64,000 nucleotides of DNA from Neorhizobium alkalisoli (GTDB taxonomy: Bacteria > Pseudomonadota > Alphaproteobacteria > Rhizobiales > Rhizobiaceae). A model generated the notes under the pieces. The model was not told the DNA's origin. It saw only the letters and a list, made by a program, of their open reading frames with translations, and searched no databases. Below, piece by piece: positions 52,297-60,325 of this stretch; within the stretch, counting starts at the first letter, position 1; every line of letters begins with the position of its first letter. The translations under genes were made by a program, and so were the position numbers. The stretch spans positions 1 through 64,000 of the forward strand of contig NZ_VIWP01000014.1 in the NCBI RefSeq assembly GCF_007829835.1. Direction: 5' to 3'.

Positions 52297-53193
52297 ATGA
52301 CCAGGATCGCTTTTATCGGGCTTGGAAACATGGGCGGGCCGATGGCCGCCAATCTCGTCAAAGCCGGCCATCAGGTGAGCGGCTTCGATCTATCGGAGGA
52401 GTCGGTAAAGGCCGCAGCCGAGACCGGCGTTACTCCTGCGGCGACACTTGCGGCCGCGGTACATGATAAGGCTTGCGTAATCACCATGCTGCCGAAAGGA
52501 GAACATGTCGCCTCCGTCTGGACTGCCCTTGCCGGGCTCGTATCTCCCGGCACATTGCTGATCGACTGCTCGACCATTGATGTCGAAAGCGCCAGACAGG
52601 CCCATGGCCTCGCGGCCCGCGGCGATTGCCCTTCGCTGGACGCCCCTGTCTCCGGCGGCACGACGGGTGCTGCCGCCGCCACGTTGACCTTCATGGTCGG
52701 CGGATCGGACGAGGCTTTTGCCGCGGGACAGCCGATCCTCGAAGCGATGGGCAGGAAGATCGTCCATTGCGGCGCCGATGGTGCCGGCCAAGCCGCGAAG
52801 ATCTGCAACAACATGATCCTCGGCATTTCGATGATCGGCGTCAGCGAAGCCTTCGTGCTCGCCGAAAAGCTCGGCCTGTCGCACCAGGCCCTTTACGACG
52901 TTGCCTCGACCTCGTCGGGCCAATGCTGGTCGCTCACCACCTATTGCCCGGTCCCCGGCCCGGTCCCAACCTCCCCCGCCAACAATGACTACCGCCCCGG
53001 CTTCGCAGCGGCGCTGATGTCGAAGGATTTGAAACTTTCTCAGGACGCGGCAAGGCAGTCCGGCGCCGTAACGCCGATTGGGGCTTTGGCGTCGGATCTA
53101 TATGCCGAATTTGAAAATAATGGTCATGGCTTGGAAGATTTTTCGGCGATCGTGCGGATGCTGCGAGATAGGCCTGGACGTAATTTTTCATAG
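52297..53193 (+). CDS. NAD(P)-dependent beta-hydroxyacid dehydrogenase, 3-hydroxyisobutyrate dehydrogenase-like
   Basis: A 298-residue enzyme of the 3-hydroxyisobutyrate/tartronate-semialdehyde reductase family. The cofactor motif GLGNMGGPMAANL is at residues 8-20, the substrate motif DAPVSGG at 115-121 and the catalytic lysine is K168 (GQAAKICNNM). ATG at 52297 follows GGAAGGAAA. It is the last gene of the Liv/GMC operon. It oxidises a beta-hydroxy acid or reduces a semialdehyde; 3-hydroxyisobutyrate from valine breakdown would fit the family, but the context also allows another branched hydroxy acid. Confidence 0.92.
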   Translation: MTRIAFIGLGNMGGPMAANLVKAGHQVSGFDLSEESVKAAAETGVTPAATLAAAVHDKACVITMLPKGEHVASVWTALAGLVSPGTLLIDCSTIDVESARQAHGLAARGDCPSLDAPVSGGTTGAAAATLTFMVGGSDEAFAAGQPILEAMGRKIVHCGADGAGQAAKICNNMILGISMIGVSEAFVLAEKLGLSHQALYDVASTSSGQCWSLTTYCPVPGPVPTSPANNDYRPGFAAALMSKDLKLSQDAARQSGAVTPIGALASDLYAEFENNGHGLEDFSAIVRMLRDRPGRNFS

Positions 53194-53336
53194 ACTGACT
53201 AATTAAGTAGAATGACCTCGTCGATCATGCATCGACATATTCCACGGCATCGATTCAGAAACGCCCAGATCTCAACCTCGAATCTTGGATGTCTGCGACA
53301 TTTCGCCCGCAAGCCAAATTGCCCTTCATGAATGAA

Positions 53337-53378
53337 TGTATGGATGATATGAAAGTGTATGGATATAAATCCATACAC
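53337..53378. promoter_or_regulatory. MocR operator: one direct and one inverted TGTATGGAT repeat
   Basis: TGTATGGAT occurs at 53337-53345 and 53356-53364 (19 bp apart, same strand), and its inverse ATCCATACA at 53369-53377. The last two form a perfect 10-bp dyad GTGTATGGAT-ATAA-ATCCATACAC (53355-53378), ending 14 bp before the MocR start at 53393. MocR-family operators commonly combine direct and inverted copies, so this is probably an autoregulatory site. Confidence 0.6.
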
Positions 53379-53392
53379 TATTGGTTGGGCTT

Positions 53393-54769
53393 ATGTGGAA
53401 AGCGCGCATTATCGGCGGCGGCCGTCTGAAATACATCGGCTTGGCGGATGCTCTGGAACAGGACATCCAGACGGGTATCATTGCTGCGGGCGACCGTTTG
53501 CCACCGCAGCGTTCCATTGCCGAGGCGCTTGGCGTTGACCTGACAACGGTGACAAGGGGCTTCAATGAAGCTCACCGCCGCGGACTTATTGAAGCGCAGA
53601 TCGGCAGGGGTACTTTTGTGAGGGATTATTCGAGCGCACGCAGCTCGAAGATTCGTCCTGCAGCACTAGATCTCAGCATGAACATTCCATGCCAACCGGC
53701 CAGCGTCGATTTTCAGCAATTGCTGCCAAAAGGGATTGCCGCAGTGCTTGCCAACGGCAAGGGGCTGATGAACCTGCATTACCAGGATAGTGCGGGTGCA
53801 GAACCGGACAGGCAGGCGGCGACCCAGTGGCTCAAGCAACGGATCGAGAATGCAGATTTCGATCGTATCGTTGTTGCGGCTGGTGCCCAGAGCGCGCTTT
53901 TTTCCATTTGTGAACTTTTGCTGTCTCGGGGTGACGTCATTGCCGCCGGCGAATTTACCTATCCCGGCCTGAAGGCCGTCGCGGCTCAAATGCGCGTGGA
54001 GATTGATCCGATCGCCATGGATGATGAGGGATTGCTACCCGACGATTTCGAGCGCAGCTGCCGGATCAGGCCACCAAAGCTTCTGTACGTCATTCCAAAT
54101 ATCGACAACCCGACGGCTACGACCATGCCCGAACCGCGACGTGCGGCTCTTGTGGAAATTGCGCGGCGCTACGGCGTAGCGATCGTGGAAGATGATCCTT
54201 ACGGTCTCCTGCTTGAGGCGCCGGGCCGCGCCTTTGCGGATCTCATGCCGGAGGCAACCTGGCATATTTCGACACTTTCCAAGTGTGCGACGCCGGCCTT
54301 GCGGGTGGCCTATATCCTCGTGCCCAAGGCAGCGGATGCCCTGCAACTCGCATCCGTTACCAGAGCCATGATGCTGATGGCGCCTCCGCTTATGTCAGCA
54401 CTCGCAAGCAGCTGGATCATGGATGGGACACTGGCGGCAATAACAGCGGCCATCAGACGCGAGGCGCGGGCGCGGCAGATGCTTGCATCGTCGCTGCTCA
54501 GCACCTTCGATCGTTCCGCCAACATGTCTGGCCACCACTTGTGGCTTCGGTTGCCCAGCGGCCAGCGTGCTGACGATCTGGTCGAGGCTGCGCTGCGCAG
54601 GGGCGTACTCATCGTTCCAAGCTCTGCCTTTGCCGTCGGGAAATTTACGACAGAAGCGGTCAGAATTTCCCTTGGAGTCGCGTCCGACCGCAGTGAACTC
54701 GAGGACGGGTTGAACCAGCTTGCCAGCCTTGTCGCCCAGCCGGCAACGCTTGCCCGGGCGATCGTCTAG
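53393..54769 (+). CDS. MocR-type regulator (GntR winged helix fused to PLP aminotransferase fold), second
   Basis: A 458-residue MocR-class protein. The GntR winged helix is at about 10-75 (DRLPPQRSIAEALGVDLTTVTRGFNEAHRRGLIE) and the aminotransferase domain at about 110-450. AAGAQSALFSI, IDNPTATTMP (in place of HNPTG), VEDDPYGLLL and TLSKCATPALRVAY (Schiff-base lysine) line the PLP site. ATG at 53393 is used; TTG codons just upstream are less likely. It stands alone, with its operator immediately upstream and no gene divergent, so besides itself its targets may be the neighbouring GMC/Liv operons. Confidence 0.92.
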   Translation: MWKARIIGGGRLKYIGLADALEQDIQTGIIAAGDRLPPQRSIAEALGVDLTTVTRGFNEAHRRGLIEAQIGRGTFVRDYSSARSSKIRPAALDLSMNIPCQPASVDFQQLLPKGIAAVLANGKGLMNLHYQDSAGAEPDRQAATQWLKQRIENADFDRIVVAAGAQSALFSICELLLSRGDVIAAGEFTYPGLKAVAAQMRVEIDPIAMDDEGLLPDDFERSCRIRPPKLLYVIPNIDNPTATTMPEPRRAALVEIARRYGVAIVEDDPYGLLLEAPGRAFADLMPEATWHISTLSKCATPALRVAYILVPKAADALQLASVTRAMMLMAPPLMSALASSWIMDGTLAAITAAIRREARARQMLASSLLSTFDRSANMSGHHLWLRLPSGQRADDLVEAALRRGVLIVPSSAFAVGKFTTEAVRISLGVASDRSELEDGLNQLASLVAQPATLARAIV

Positions 54770-54867
54770 ACAAGCTGTCCGGAACCATTGGGCAAATCTG
54801 CTTACGCCGCATGGCGGGATTTTTTTGATCGAAGTGAGCTTCGTCAATGACGTGAAGAAAAAATGAA

Positions 54868-54907
54868 GCTGCAGAAGCAGCGGTTTTGCGGTCGCGCTTC
54901 GCGCGAC
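54868..54907. terminator. Two adjacent small hairpins after the MocR gene
   Basis: GCTGC-AGAA-GCAGC (54868-54881) is followed on the plus strand by GGTTTT; on the minus strand the same stem is followed by TTCATTTTTT, a better terminator. GTCGCGC-TTC-GCGCGAC (54891-54907) follows. They probably end plus-strand MocR transcription and possibly a minus-strand transcript from the GMC gene at 55269. Confidence 0.4.
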
Positions 54908-54941
54908 GGATAGTGTCAAACAATAGCCTGGAATATTCAAA

Positions 54942-55058
54942 ATGAACGATTGGGTAGATTGGTTTCCTTTAGTCTTCTTTCCTCTCAAGGCCATCGTGTT
55001 GGGCGTTGGCATGTTTTTCGCCATCAAGTGGCATCGCGACCAAGAGAAGAAGAAATAA
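54942..55058 (+). CDS. Small membrane protein (38 aa)
   Basis: A complete 38-codon gene, ATG to TAA. It opens MNDWVDWFPLVFFPLK, continues through a hydrophobic helix (about residues 9-28, ending MFFAIKW) and ends in a basic tail HRDQEKKK. One membrane span with an aromatic-rich N terminus and positively charged cytoplasmic end is a coherent small membrane protein design, unlikely by chance. The ribosome site is weak (TGGA). It stands alone between the MocR gene and the convergent GMC gene. Function unknown. Confidence 0.6.
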   Translation: MNDWVDWFPLVFFPLKAIVLGVGMFFAIKWHRDQEKKK

Positions 55059-55268
55059 CGAAACGAGCGGACTGCAATCGCCCGCCGAACGCATCCTTTG
55101 ATGCCTCAGATTGGTGGGCCGTATCCGGCGTTGTGCAACAGTACCTAGAATGAGGAATGTGGCGGTGTCGGCAGGCGATCAGCAAACTCTGAATAGGCGT
55201 AAGGCCGGATCTAAGAGCCCGAAAGCTGATTTGGCGAAACTATGCCGAACGCGTCTCCATCGTGCCAA

Positions 55269-56870
55269 TCACTTCCGCAGCATCATCTCCGCCCCCTTCA
55301 TGGCGATCATCGCAGTGGGCGTGTTGGTATTGCCGGAGGTGATCGACGGCATGACCGAAGCATCGATAACCCGGAGGCCGTCAATGCCGAATATGCGCAA
55401 TTCATTGTCGACGACAGCCATTCTGTCGCCTGCAAGGCCCATTTTCGCCGTGCCGACCGGATGGAATATCGTCGTGCCGATATCGCCGGCGGCACGTGAC
55501 AGCGATGCCTCGTCGTCACCAACCGTGCTGCCCGGAACGATTTCATTCGGTGTGTAGGCCGAAAGCGCGGCCTGCTGCATCAGCCGCCTGGTCACTCGGA
55601 TCGCATCGGCTGCGACCTGCCTGTCCGCATCCGTGTCGAGATAACAGGGAGCGATGACCGGCTTTTCATGCATGTCCCGCGATTTCAGCCGGACATAACC
55701 ACGCGATTCAGGCCGCAGATTGCAGGCGCTGACCGTGATCGCCGGAAAGCGATGCAACGGATCGCCGAACTTATCGAGCGAGAGCGGCTGGACGTGGAAT
55801 TGGAGGTTGGCGCGCTCCTGATGAGGATCAGACCGAGTGAAAATCCCGAGCTGTGACGGCGCCATGGTCAGCGGGCCTCTGCGGCACAGGGCATAATCCA
55901 CACCCATCATGCCGCGGCGAAACAGGTTGTAATAGGTCTCGTTGAGCGTCCTTGCGCCGTCGATCGTGTAGATCATTCGCTGCTGGAGATGATCCTGGAG
56001 ATTGCGGCCGATGCCCGGCCGATCCGCCAGAACCTCGATCCCCGCATCCTGCAGCCACTCCCCGGGACCGATGCCGGAGCGATGGAGAACCTGAACGCTG
56101 CCGATGGCGCCCGCCGAGAGCACGACTTCGCGGCGCGCCCTGATCGTCACCGACTTGCCGTCCAGCAGGCAGGATATGCCCTGCGCCCGGCCATCCTTGA
56201 GGATCACCTTGTCGACCTGCAGATTGGTGCGCAGTTCCAGATTCTTCCGGTGCAAGGCAGGCTTCAAAAAACCTCTGGCCGAGGACCAGCGGCGGCCGCG
56301 CTTCTGGTTGACGTGGAAATAGCCGCTTCCCTCGTTATTGCCGATATTGAAGTCGGCGATCTTGTGGATACCCATCTCTTCCGCCGCATCCCGCACGGCA
56401 TCCAGGATCGGCCATGAGATGCGCGGCTCCTCGATCCGCCAGCCGCCGCCGGCACCGTGGAGCTCCGTATCGCCGAGAAAGTGATCCTCCAGCTTTCGAA
56501 AGACGGGAAGGACATCGCTCCAACCCCAGCCATCGAGACCCAGCTGGCGCCAGTGATCGTAATCCTGGACCTGGCCACGCATCGAAATCATCGCATTGAT
56601 GGCCGATGAGCCGCCGATGACTTTTCCGCGCGGATAGGCGAGGCTGCGACCGTTCAGGCCGGGCTCGTCCACCGTCCTGAACATCCAGTCCGAACGGGGA
56701 TTGCCGATGGCGAAAAGATAGCCGACAGGGATGTGGAACCAGATCCAGTTGTCCTTGCCGCCGGCTTCGAGAACGAGCACGCGGTTTGCCGGGTTTTCCG
56801 ACAGACGATTGGCGAGGATGCAGCCTGCAGTGCCGGCGCCCACGACGATATAATCGAATTCTTCTTCCAT
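55269..56870 (-). CDS. GMC family oxidoreductase, choline-dehydrogenase-like (second copy)
   Basis: A 533-residue FAD oxidoreductase paralogous to the protein at 50681. VVGAGTAGCILANRLS is the ADP site, PRGKVIGGSSAINAMISMRG the GMC signature, FHPVGTAKMG and SGNTNTPT the active-site pair. The start at 56870 matches the paralogue; an ATG at 56906 with AAGGG upstream would add 12 residues and cannot be excluded. It lies 79 nt downstream of the crotonase gene on the same strand and probably forms an operon with it. Confidence 0.92.
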   Translation of the reverse strand: MEEEFDYIVVGAGTAGCILANRLSENPANRVLVLEAGGKDNWIWFHIPVGYLFAIGNPRSDWMFRTVDEPGLNGRSLAYPRGKVIGGSSAINAMISMRGQVQDYDHWRQLGLDGWGWSDVLPVFRKLEDHFLGDTELHGAGGGWRIEEPRISWPILDAVRDAAEEMGIHKIADFNIGNNEGSGYFHVNQKRGRRWSSARGFLKPALHRKNLELRTNLQVDKVILKDGRAQGISCLLDGKSVTIRARREVVLSAGAIGSVQVLHRSGIGPGEWLQDAGIEVLADRPGIGRNLQDHLQQRMIYTIDGARTLNETYYNLFRRGMMGVDYALCRRGPLTMAPSQLGIFTRSDPHQERANLQFHVQPLSLDKFGDPLHRFPAITVSACNLRPESRGYVRLKSRDMHEKPVIAPCYLDTDADRQVAADAIRVTRRLMQQAALSAYTPNEIVPGSTVGDDEASLSRAAGDIGTTIFHPVGTAKMGLAGDRMAVVDNELRIFGIDGLRVIDASVMPSITSGNTNTPTAMIAMKGAEMMLRK

Positions 56871-56949
56871 CACGTCCGACTTGCCGCATTCATCAAAATG
56901 GAGCATCCGCAACCCTTGCGGACCACCCGGCTGGCGAGAGTTTTTTTGC

Positions 56950-57723
56950 TCAGCGCCCGGTAAAATTCGGCTTGCGCTTTTCGACGAAGGCGCGCTGCGC
57001 CTCGCGGGCATCTTCCGTCGTGGACAGTCCAACAGTGACCGTCTGCTCGAAACGATATCCGTCCCGCACCGGCATGTCCGCGACCGTGTTGAAGGCGTGT
57101 TTGACGCGCTTGACCGCAATCGGGCTCTTGGCCGCAATCTCCTCGGCAATCTGCATCGCCTCGGCCATGAGACGGTCCTTCGATACACAGGCTTCGATCA
57201 CGCCAAGGCGGTAGAGTTCGGAGGCTGGGAGCTTGCGCCCGGTAAAATACATGGTGCGCGCCTTGGAGCGACCGAAATGCTCCATCAGGAAGCGTGCCCC
57301 ACCGGCCAGACCGACATCGAGTTCCGGCATGACGAAATAGGCATCCTCCGATGCAAGCATGATGTCGCAGGAGAGCATGAGCGCAAAACCCGCGCCGATC
57401 GCCGGACCGTTCACGGCGGCGATGACGGGTTTTTCGCAATCGCTGACGGCATAGAAGAATTCCCGCGTCAGGCGGTTGTGGCGGATATAGTCGCCGGGTT
57501 CATGCACCAGATCCACGCGTTCCTTCACGTCGGCGCCCGCTGAAAACACCTTGCCGGCGCCGGTCAGGATGACGGCGCGCACATCCTCGCGATCGCTGAC
57601 ATGGTCGAAGACGCGGATGAACTCTTCCCGGCTCAGCCGGTTCTGCGCGTTGACCGGCGGACGATCGAAGGTCACGGTCGCAATGTTGCGCTCCACCTTC
57701 AGGGTCAAGGTTTCAAATTCCAT
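56950..57723 (-). CDS. Enoyl-CoA hydratase (crotonase) family protein
   Basis: A 257-residue crotonase with intact oxyanion segments (FSAGADVKERVD, NGPAIGAGFALMLSCD) and MPELDVGLAGG with the catalytic Glu. AGGAGG 8 nt before the ATG at 57723. It is divergent from a pair of hot-dog dehydratase-like genes starting at 57937; the 213-nt gap between them holds their promoters. It is cotranscribed with the second GMC gene and presumably acts on a CoA ester in the same pathway. Confidence 0.92.
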   Translation of the reverse strand: MEFETLTLKVERNIATVTFDRPPVNAQNRLSREEFIRVFDHVSDREDVRAVILTGAGKVFSAGADVKERVDLVHEPGDYIRHNRLTREFFYAVSDCEKPVIAAVNGPAIGAGFALMLSCDIMLASEDAYFVMPELDVGLAGGARFLMEHFGRSKARTMYFTGRKLPASELYRLGVIEACVSKDRLMAEAMQIAEEIAAKSPIAVKRVKHAFNTVADMPVRDGYRFEQTVTVGLSTTEDAREAQRAFVEKRKPNFTGR

Positions 57724-57936
57724 CAGATGTCCTCCTCAATTCTGAGCGGACGATAGAGGAGCTTTCGGCGAGCCGACACATACGCCGATGGAGAAGCTTG
57801 TTTGCGCCAACTGCAAAACGTTGATGGTTCTCCGCCCTGGCTTTCCGCAACCGGCAAAGGTGATGTTCAATTCCCGCGGCTTATCGGTCGGCGGTCAGCT
57901 GCTATCCAGACATATCGCAAAACAAGGAGGATTTCC

Positions 57937-58392
57937 GTGACCACCGGAAGATATGTCAGCGATCTCGACGAGGGGGATGTCTTGGGCCCCGTCGAATATA
58001 CGATCAGCCGTTTCGTCATACGCGAATATGCCCATGCTGTTGAGCTGCACGAGGACTGCTTTCAGCATAAGAACGGGCAGATCGCGCCGCCCACCATGGT
58101 GCATCTCGACAAGCTGCGTCTCTACAAACATGCCTGCCCGGCAGGCACCGGACCGCATGCGCGCGTGCATGTCGAATATGACGCGACCATACATGCGCCG
58201 GTTCCGGCAGAGGCCAGACTGAAGATCGAAGGCCGTGTTTCGTCGCGTTATCTGAAGCGCGGCCGCGACTATGTGCATATGGAGATCGAAATGCGCCTGG
58301 CGGAGACCAATGCCCTGCTCGTCTCCTACCGCGATACGGTCATCCTTTCCTACAAGGGTGAAGAGAAGGAAGGAAATCGCGCCAATGGCTGA
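57937..58392 (+). CDS. FAS1-like/MaoC-type hot-dog dehydratase domain protein, subunit 1
   Basis: A 151-residue single hot-dog protein resembling the N-terminal half of MaoC-like (R)-hydratases (DLDEGDVLGPVEYTISRFVIREYA at the start, then APPTMVH and a strand-rich C-terminal half). GTG at 57937 is chosen because AAGGAGG lies 6 nt upstream. The catalytic Asp/His pair of true hydratases is not obvious, so it may be the non-catalytic partner of the next protein, which it overlaps by 8 bp and equals in length. Confidence 0.85.
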   Translation: MTTGRYVSDLDEGDVLGPVEYTISRFVIREYAHAVELHEDCFQHKNGQIAPPTMVHLDKLRLYKHACPAGTGPHARVHVEYDATIHAPVPAEARLKIEGRVSSRYLKRGRDYVHMEIEMRLAETNALLVSYRDTVILSYKGEEKEGNRANG

Positions 58393-58840
58393 CACGACCA
58401 AAAGCTTCGAACCGGGGCAGGAATTTACCAGCCGGATGCGCATGATGACGCGCGAAAGAATGCGCTGGTATGTCGATGCCCAGCCGACCGTCGCACTCGA
58501 TACCGGCCGCATCGAGCGCCAGGAACCGACGATCCACGATGATGACGACTATGCCCGTTCCCAGGGCTTGCCCGGCATCATCGCCGATGGCATGGTTTCC
58601 ACGAACTGGATCATGGGCCTGCTGATCGATACCTTTGGCGACCATGTCGCCCGCGGCGGTTCTCTTCGCACCCGCTATATCAAGCCGGTCTACGAAGACG
58701 ACAAGCTCACGTCACATGCCCGCGTAACTTCCGCCGAGAAGGCAGACGGCAAGACCGCCTACAAGCTCGAAGTCTGGTGCTCGAATGGCAATGGCGACCC
58801 GGTGACCGTTGGCGAAGCAACGGTCGTCGTTCCGAACTGA
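58385..58840 (+). CDS. MaoC-type hot-dog dehydratase domain protein, subunit 2
   Basis: A 151-residue hot-dog fold protein: EFTSRMRMMTRERMRWYVDAQ, a short loop with HDDDDYARSQGLPGIIADGMVSTNWIMGLL (the hydratase-like helix with D and H near residues 52-70) and GGSLRTRYIKPVYEDD. ATG at 58385 follows GAAGGAAATCGC and overlaps the partner gene. Together the pair would form a heterodimer equivalent to a double-hot-dog enoyl-CoA hydratase or 3-hydroxyacyl dehydratase. A strong terminator follows at 58857. Confidence 0.87.
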   Translation: MADTTKSFEPGQEFTSRMRMMTRERMRWYVDAQPTVALDTGRIERQEPTIHDDDDYARSQGLPGIIADGMVSTNWIMGLLIDTFGDHVARGGSLRTRYIKPVYEDDKLTSHARVTSAEKADGKTAYKLEVWCSNGNGDPVTVGEATVVVPN

Positions 58841-58856
58841 CGCCTTCATGGCAATG

Positions 58857-58894
58857 AAAAGCCCGGCTCCTTGAAAAGGGAGCCGGGCTTTTTT
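58857..58894. terminator. Bidirectional rho-independent terminator
   Basis: AGCCCGGCTCC (58860-58870) pairs perfectly with GGAGCCGGGCT (58879-58889), 11 bp with an 8-nt loop; a run of T follows on the plus strand (58889-58894) and A at 58857-58860 gives a T run on the minus strand. It lies between the convergent hot-dog pair and the Liv operon and should end both. Confidence 0.88.
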
Positions 58895-58923
58895 GGTTGT
58901 CGCGTTTGAGGCAGATCGCAGCC

Positions 58924-59622
58924 TCAGTGCCCCAGATAACTCGCGGCGACGGCATCGGACGACAGCAGTTCGGCAGCCGGTCCTTCGAGCGCGCAACGTC
59001 CGGTCTCAAGCACATAGGCCCTTTCACCGACCGCTTCCGCGAGCGAAAGGTTCTGCTCCACGAGAAGAATACTGACGCCCTGTGCCCGGATCGAGATCAG
59101 TGCCGTCGCGACCTGTTCGATGGCGACAGGCGACAGGCCCTGCGTCGGCTCGTCCAGAAGGAGGAGCGAGGGACGGGCCATCATCGCACGCGCAAGAGCC
59201 AGAAGCTGCTGCTCGCCGCCGGACATCAGGCCGGCATTCTGGTTCCTGCGCTCCGCCAACCGCGGAAAGAGATCGAAGGCCTTCTGCAGATCCGGGCCTT
59301 TCGGCTCGCCATGGATCCAGCTGCCGAGCCTGAGATTTTCCAGCACGGTCATGTCCGGAAAGACCTGCCGCCCCTCGGGCACTTGCACGATGCCGGCGCG
59401 CACGCGGTCCGCCGGGCTCGCACCCGTCATGTCCTTGCCGTCGAAGACAATTTTCCCGTGTCGGCAGGGCAGAAGGCCTGAAATGGCGCGGCAAAGGGTC
59501 GATTTGCCGGCGCCGTTCGGCCCCAGCACGACGACGGAACCCGCTTCCTCGACCTTGATGCTGATATCGTGCAGCACTTCCAGCCGATCGTAACCGGCGG
59601 CCAGATTTTCAATGCTCAACAT
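58924..59622 (-). CDS. Liv-type ABC transporter ATP-binding protein, LivF-like (second system)
   Basis: A 232-residue LivF-class ATPase: Walker A GPNGAGKST, QVPEGRQVFPDMTVLENL, signature MSGGEQQL, Walker B LLLDEPTQGLSP and LVEQNLSLA. It overlaps the LivG-like gene by 14 bp and is the last gene of the minus-strand Liv operon, ahead of the bidirectional terminator. Confidence 0.94.
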   Translation of the reverse strand: MLSIENLAAGYDRLEVLHDISIKVEEAGSVVVLGPNGAGKSTLCRAISGLLPCRHGKIVFDGKDMTGASPADRVRAGIVQVPEGRQVFPDMTVLENLRLGSWIHGEPKGPDLQKAFDLFPRLAERRNQNAGLMSGGEQQLLALARAMMARPSLLLLDEPTQGLSPVAIEQVATALISIRAQGVSILLVEQNLSLAEAVGERAYVLETGRCALEGPAAELLSSDAVAASYLGH

Positions 59623-60325
59623 GTTTCAGTCCCCTGCCGAGATAGGCGTCGATCACGGTCGGATTGTTCTGGCATTCGGCCGGTGTTCCCTCGAACAGCA
59701 AACGTCCCTGCACGAAGACGCTGACGCGCGAGGCAAGCTCCATCAAAAACCGCATATTGTGCTCGACGAGCAGCACGGTCAGCCCCTGGCCATGGAAATG
59801 CCGGATGACCTCCGCCATTTTCGTAATCTCGTCGGGTGCCAGACCAACGGCCGGCTCGTCCAGAAGCAGGAGTTTTGGCCGCAAGCCGAGCGCAAGCGCC
59901 AACGACAGACGGCGCAGTACCGCGTAGGGAAGTTCGCCAGCGACGCGGTCGAGCACATCGCCAAGCGCCAGCGCCTCGATCAGATCGTCGGCATTGGCAT
60001 CGCCAGCACCGGCCACATGGGCAATGCGCAGGTTTTCGCGTGCCGTCAGTCCCATGAAGACACGGGTCTGCTGAAAAGTGCGGACAATGCCATATTGCAC
60101 GGCGCTTGCCATCGGCCAGGGCCCGTTCTGACGACCATTGAATTCCATCGATCCTTCGCTCGGCTTGACCAGTCCGGAGAGGATGTTGATGAGCGTGGTC
60201 TTTCCCGCACCGTTCGGCCCGATCAGGCCATGGATCGTACCTTCCTCGACCGACATGGTGATGTCACTCAAGGCGGTGATCCCGCCAAAACGTTGGGTAA
60301 TCGCATTTATGGAAAGAAGGCTCAT
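59609..60325 (-). CDS. Liv-type ABC transporter ATP-binding protein, LivG-like (second system)
   Basis: A 238-residue LivG-class ATPase: Walker A GPNGAGKTT, FQQTRVFMGLTARENLRIA, signature region LPYAVLRRLSLA (a divergent form of LSxGxxR), Walker B LLLDEPAVGLAP and switch VEHNMRFLM. The ATG overlaps the LivM stop (ATGA). The altered signature line, lacking the usual SGGQ, is worth noting but is seen in some LivG proteins. Confidence 0.92.
   Translation of the reverse strand: MSLLSINAITQRFGGITALSDITMSVEEGTIHGLIGPNGAGKTTLINILSGLVKPSEGSMEFNGRQNGPWPMASAVQYGIVRTFQQTRVFMGLTARENLRIAHVAGAGDANADDLIEALALGDVLDRVAGELPYAVLRRLSLALALGLRPKLLLLDEPAVGLAPDEITKMAEVIRHFHGQGLTVLLVEHNMRFLMELASRVSVFVQGRLLFEGTPAECQNNPTVIDAYLGRGLKHVEH

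Noticed and set aside
53220-53236. GTCGAT-N5-ATCGAC inverted repeat after the 3-hydroxyisobutyrate dehydrogenase-like gene
   Set aside because: Short, built from common GATC-type words, no T run and no clear promoter context; not better than chance.
54950-55153. A 67-codon frame overlapping the 38-residue membrane protein gene
   Set aside because: Basic, low-complexity translation without fold-like pattern; the 38-codon frame in the other phase has coherent membrane-protein features.
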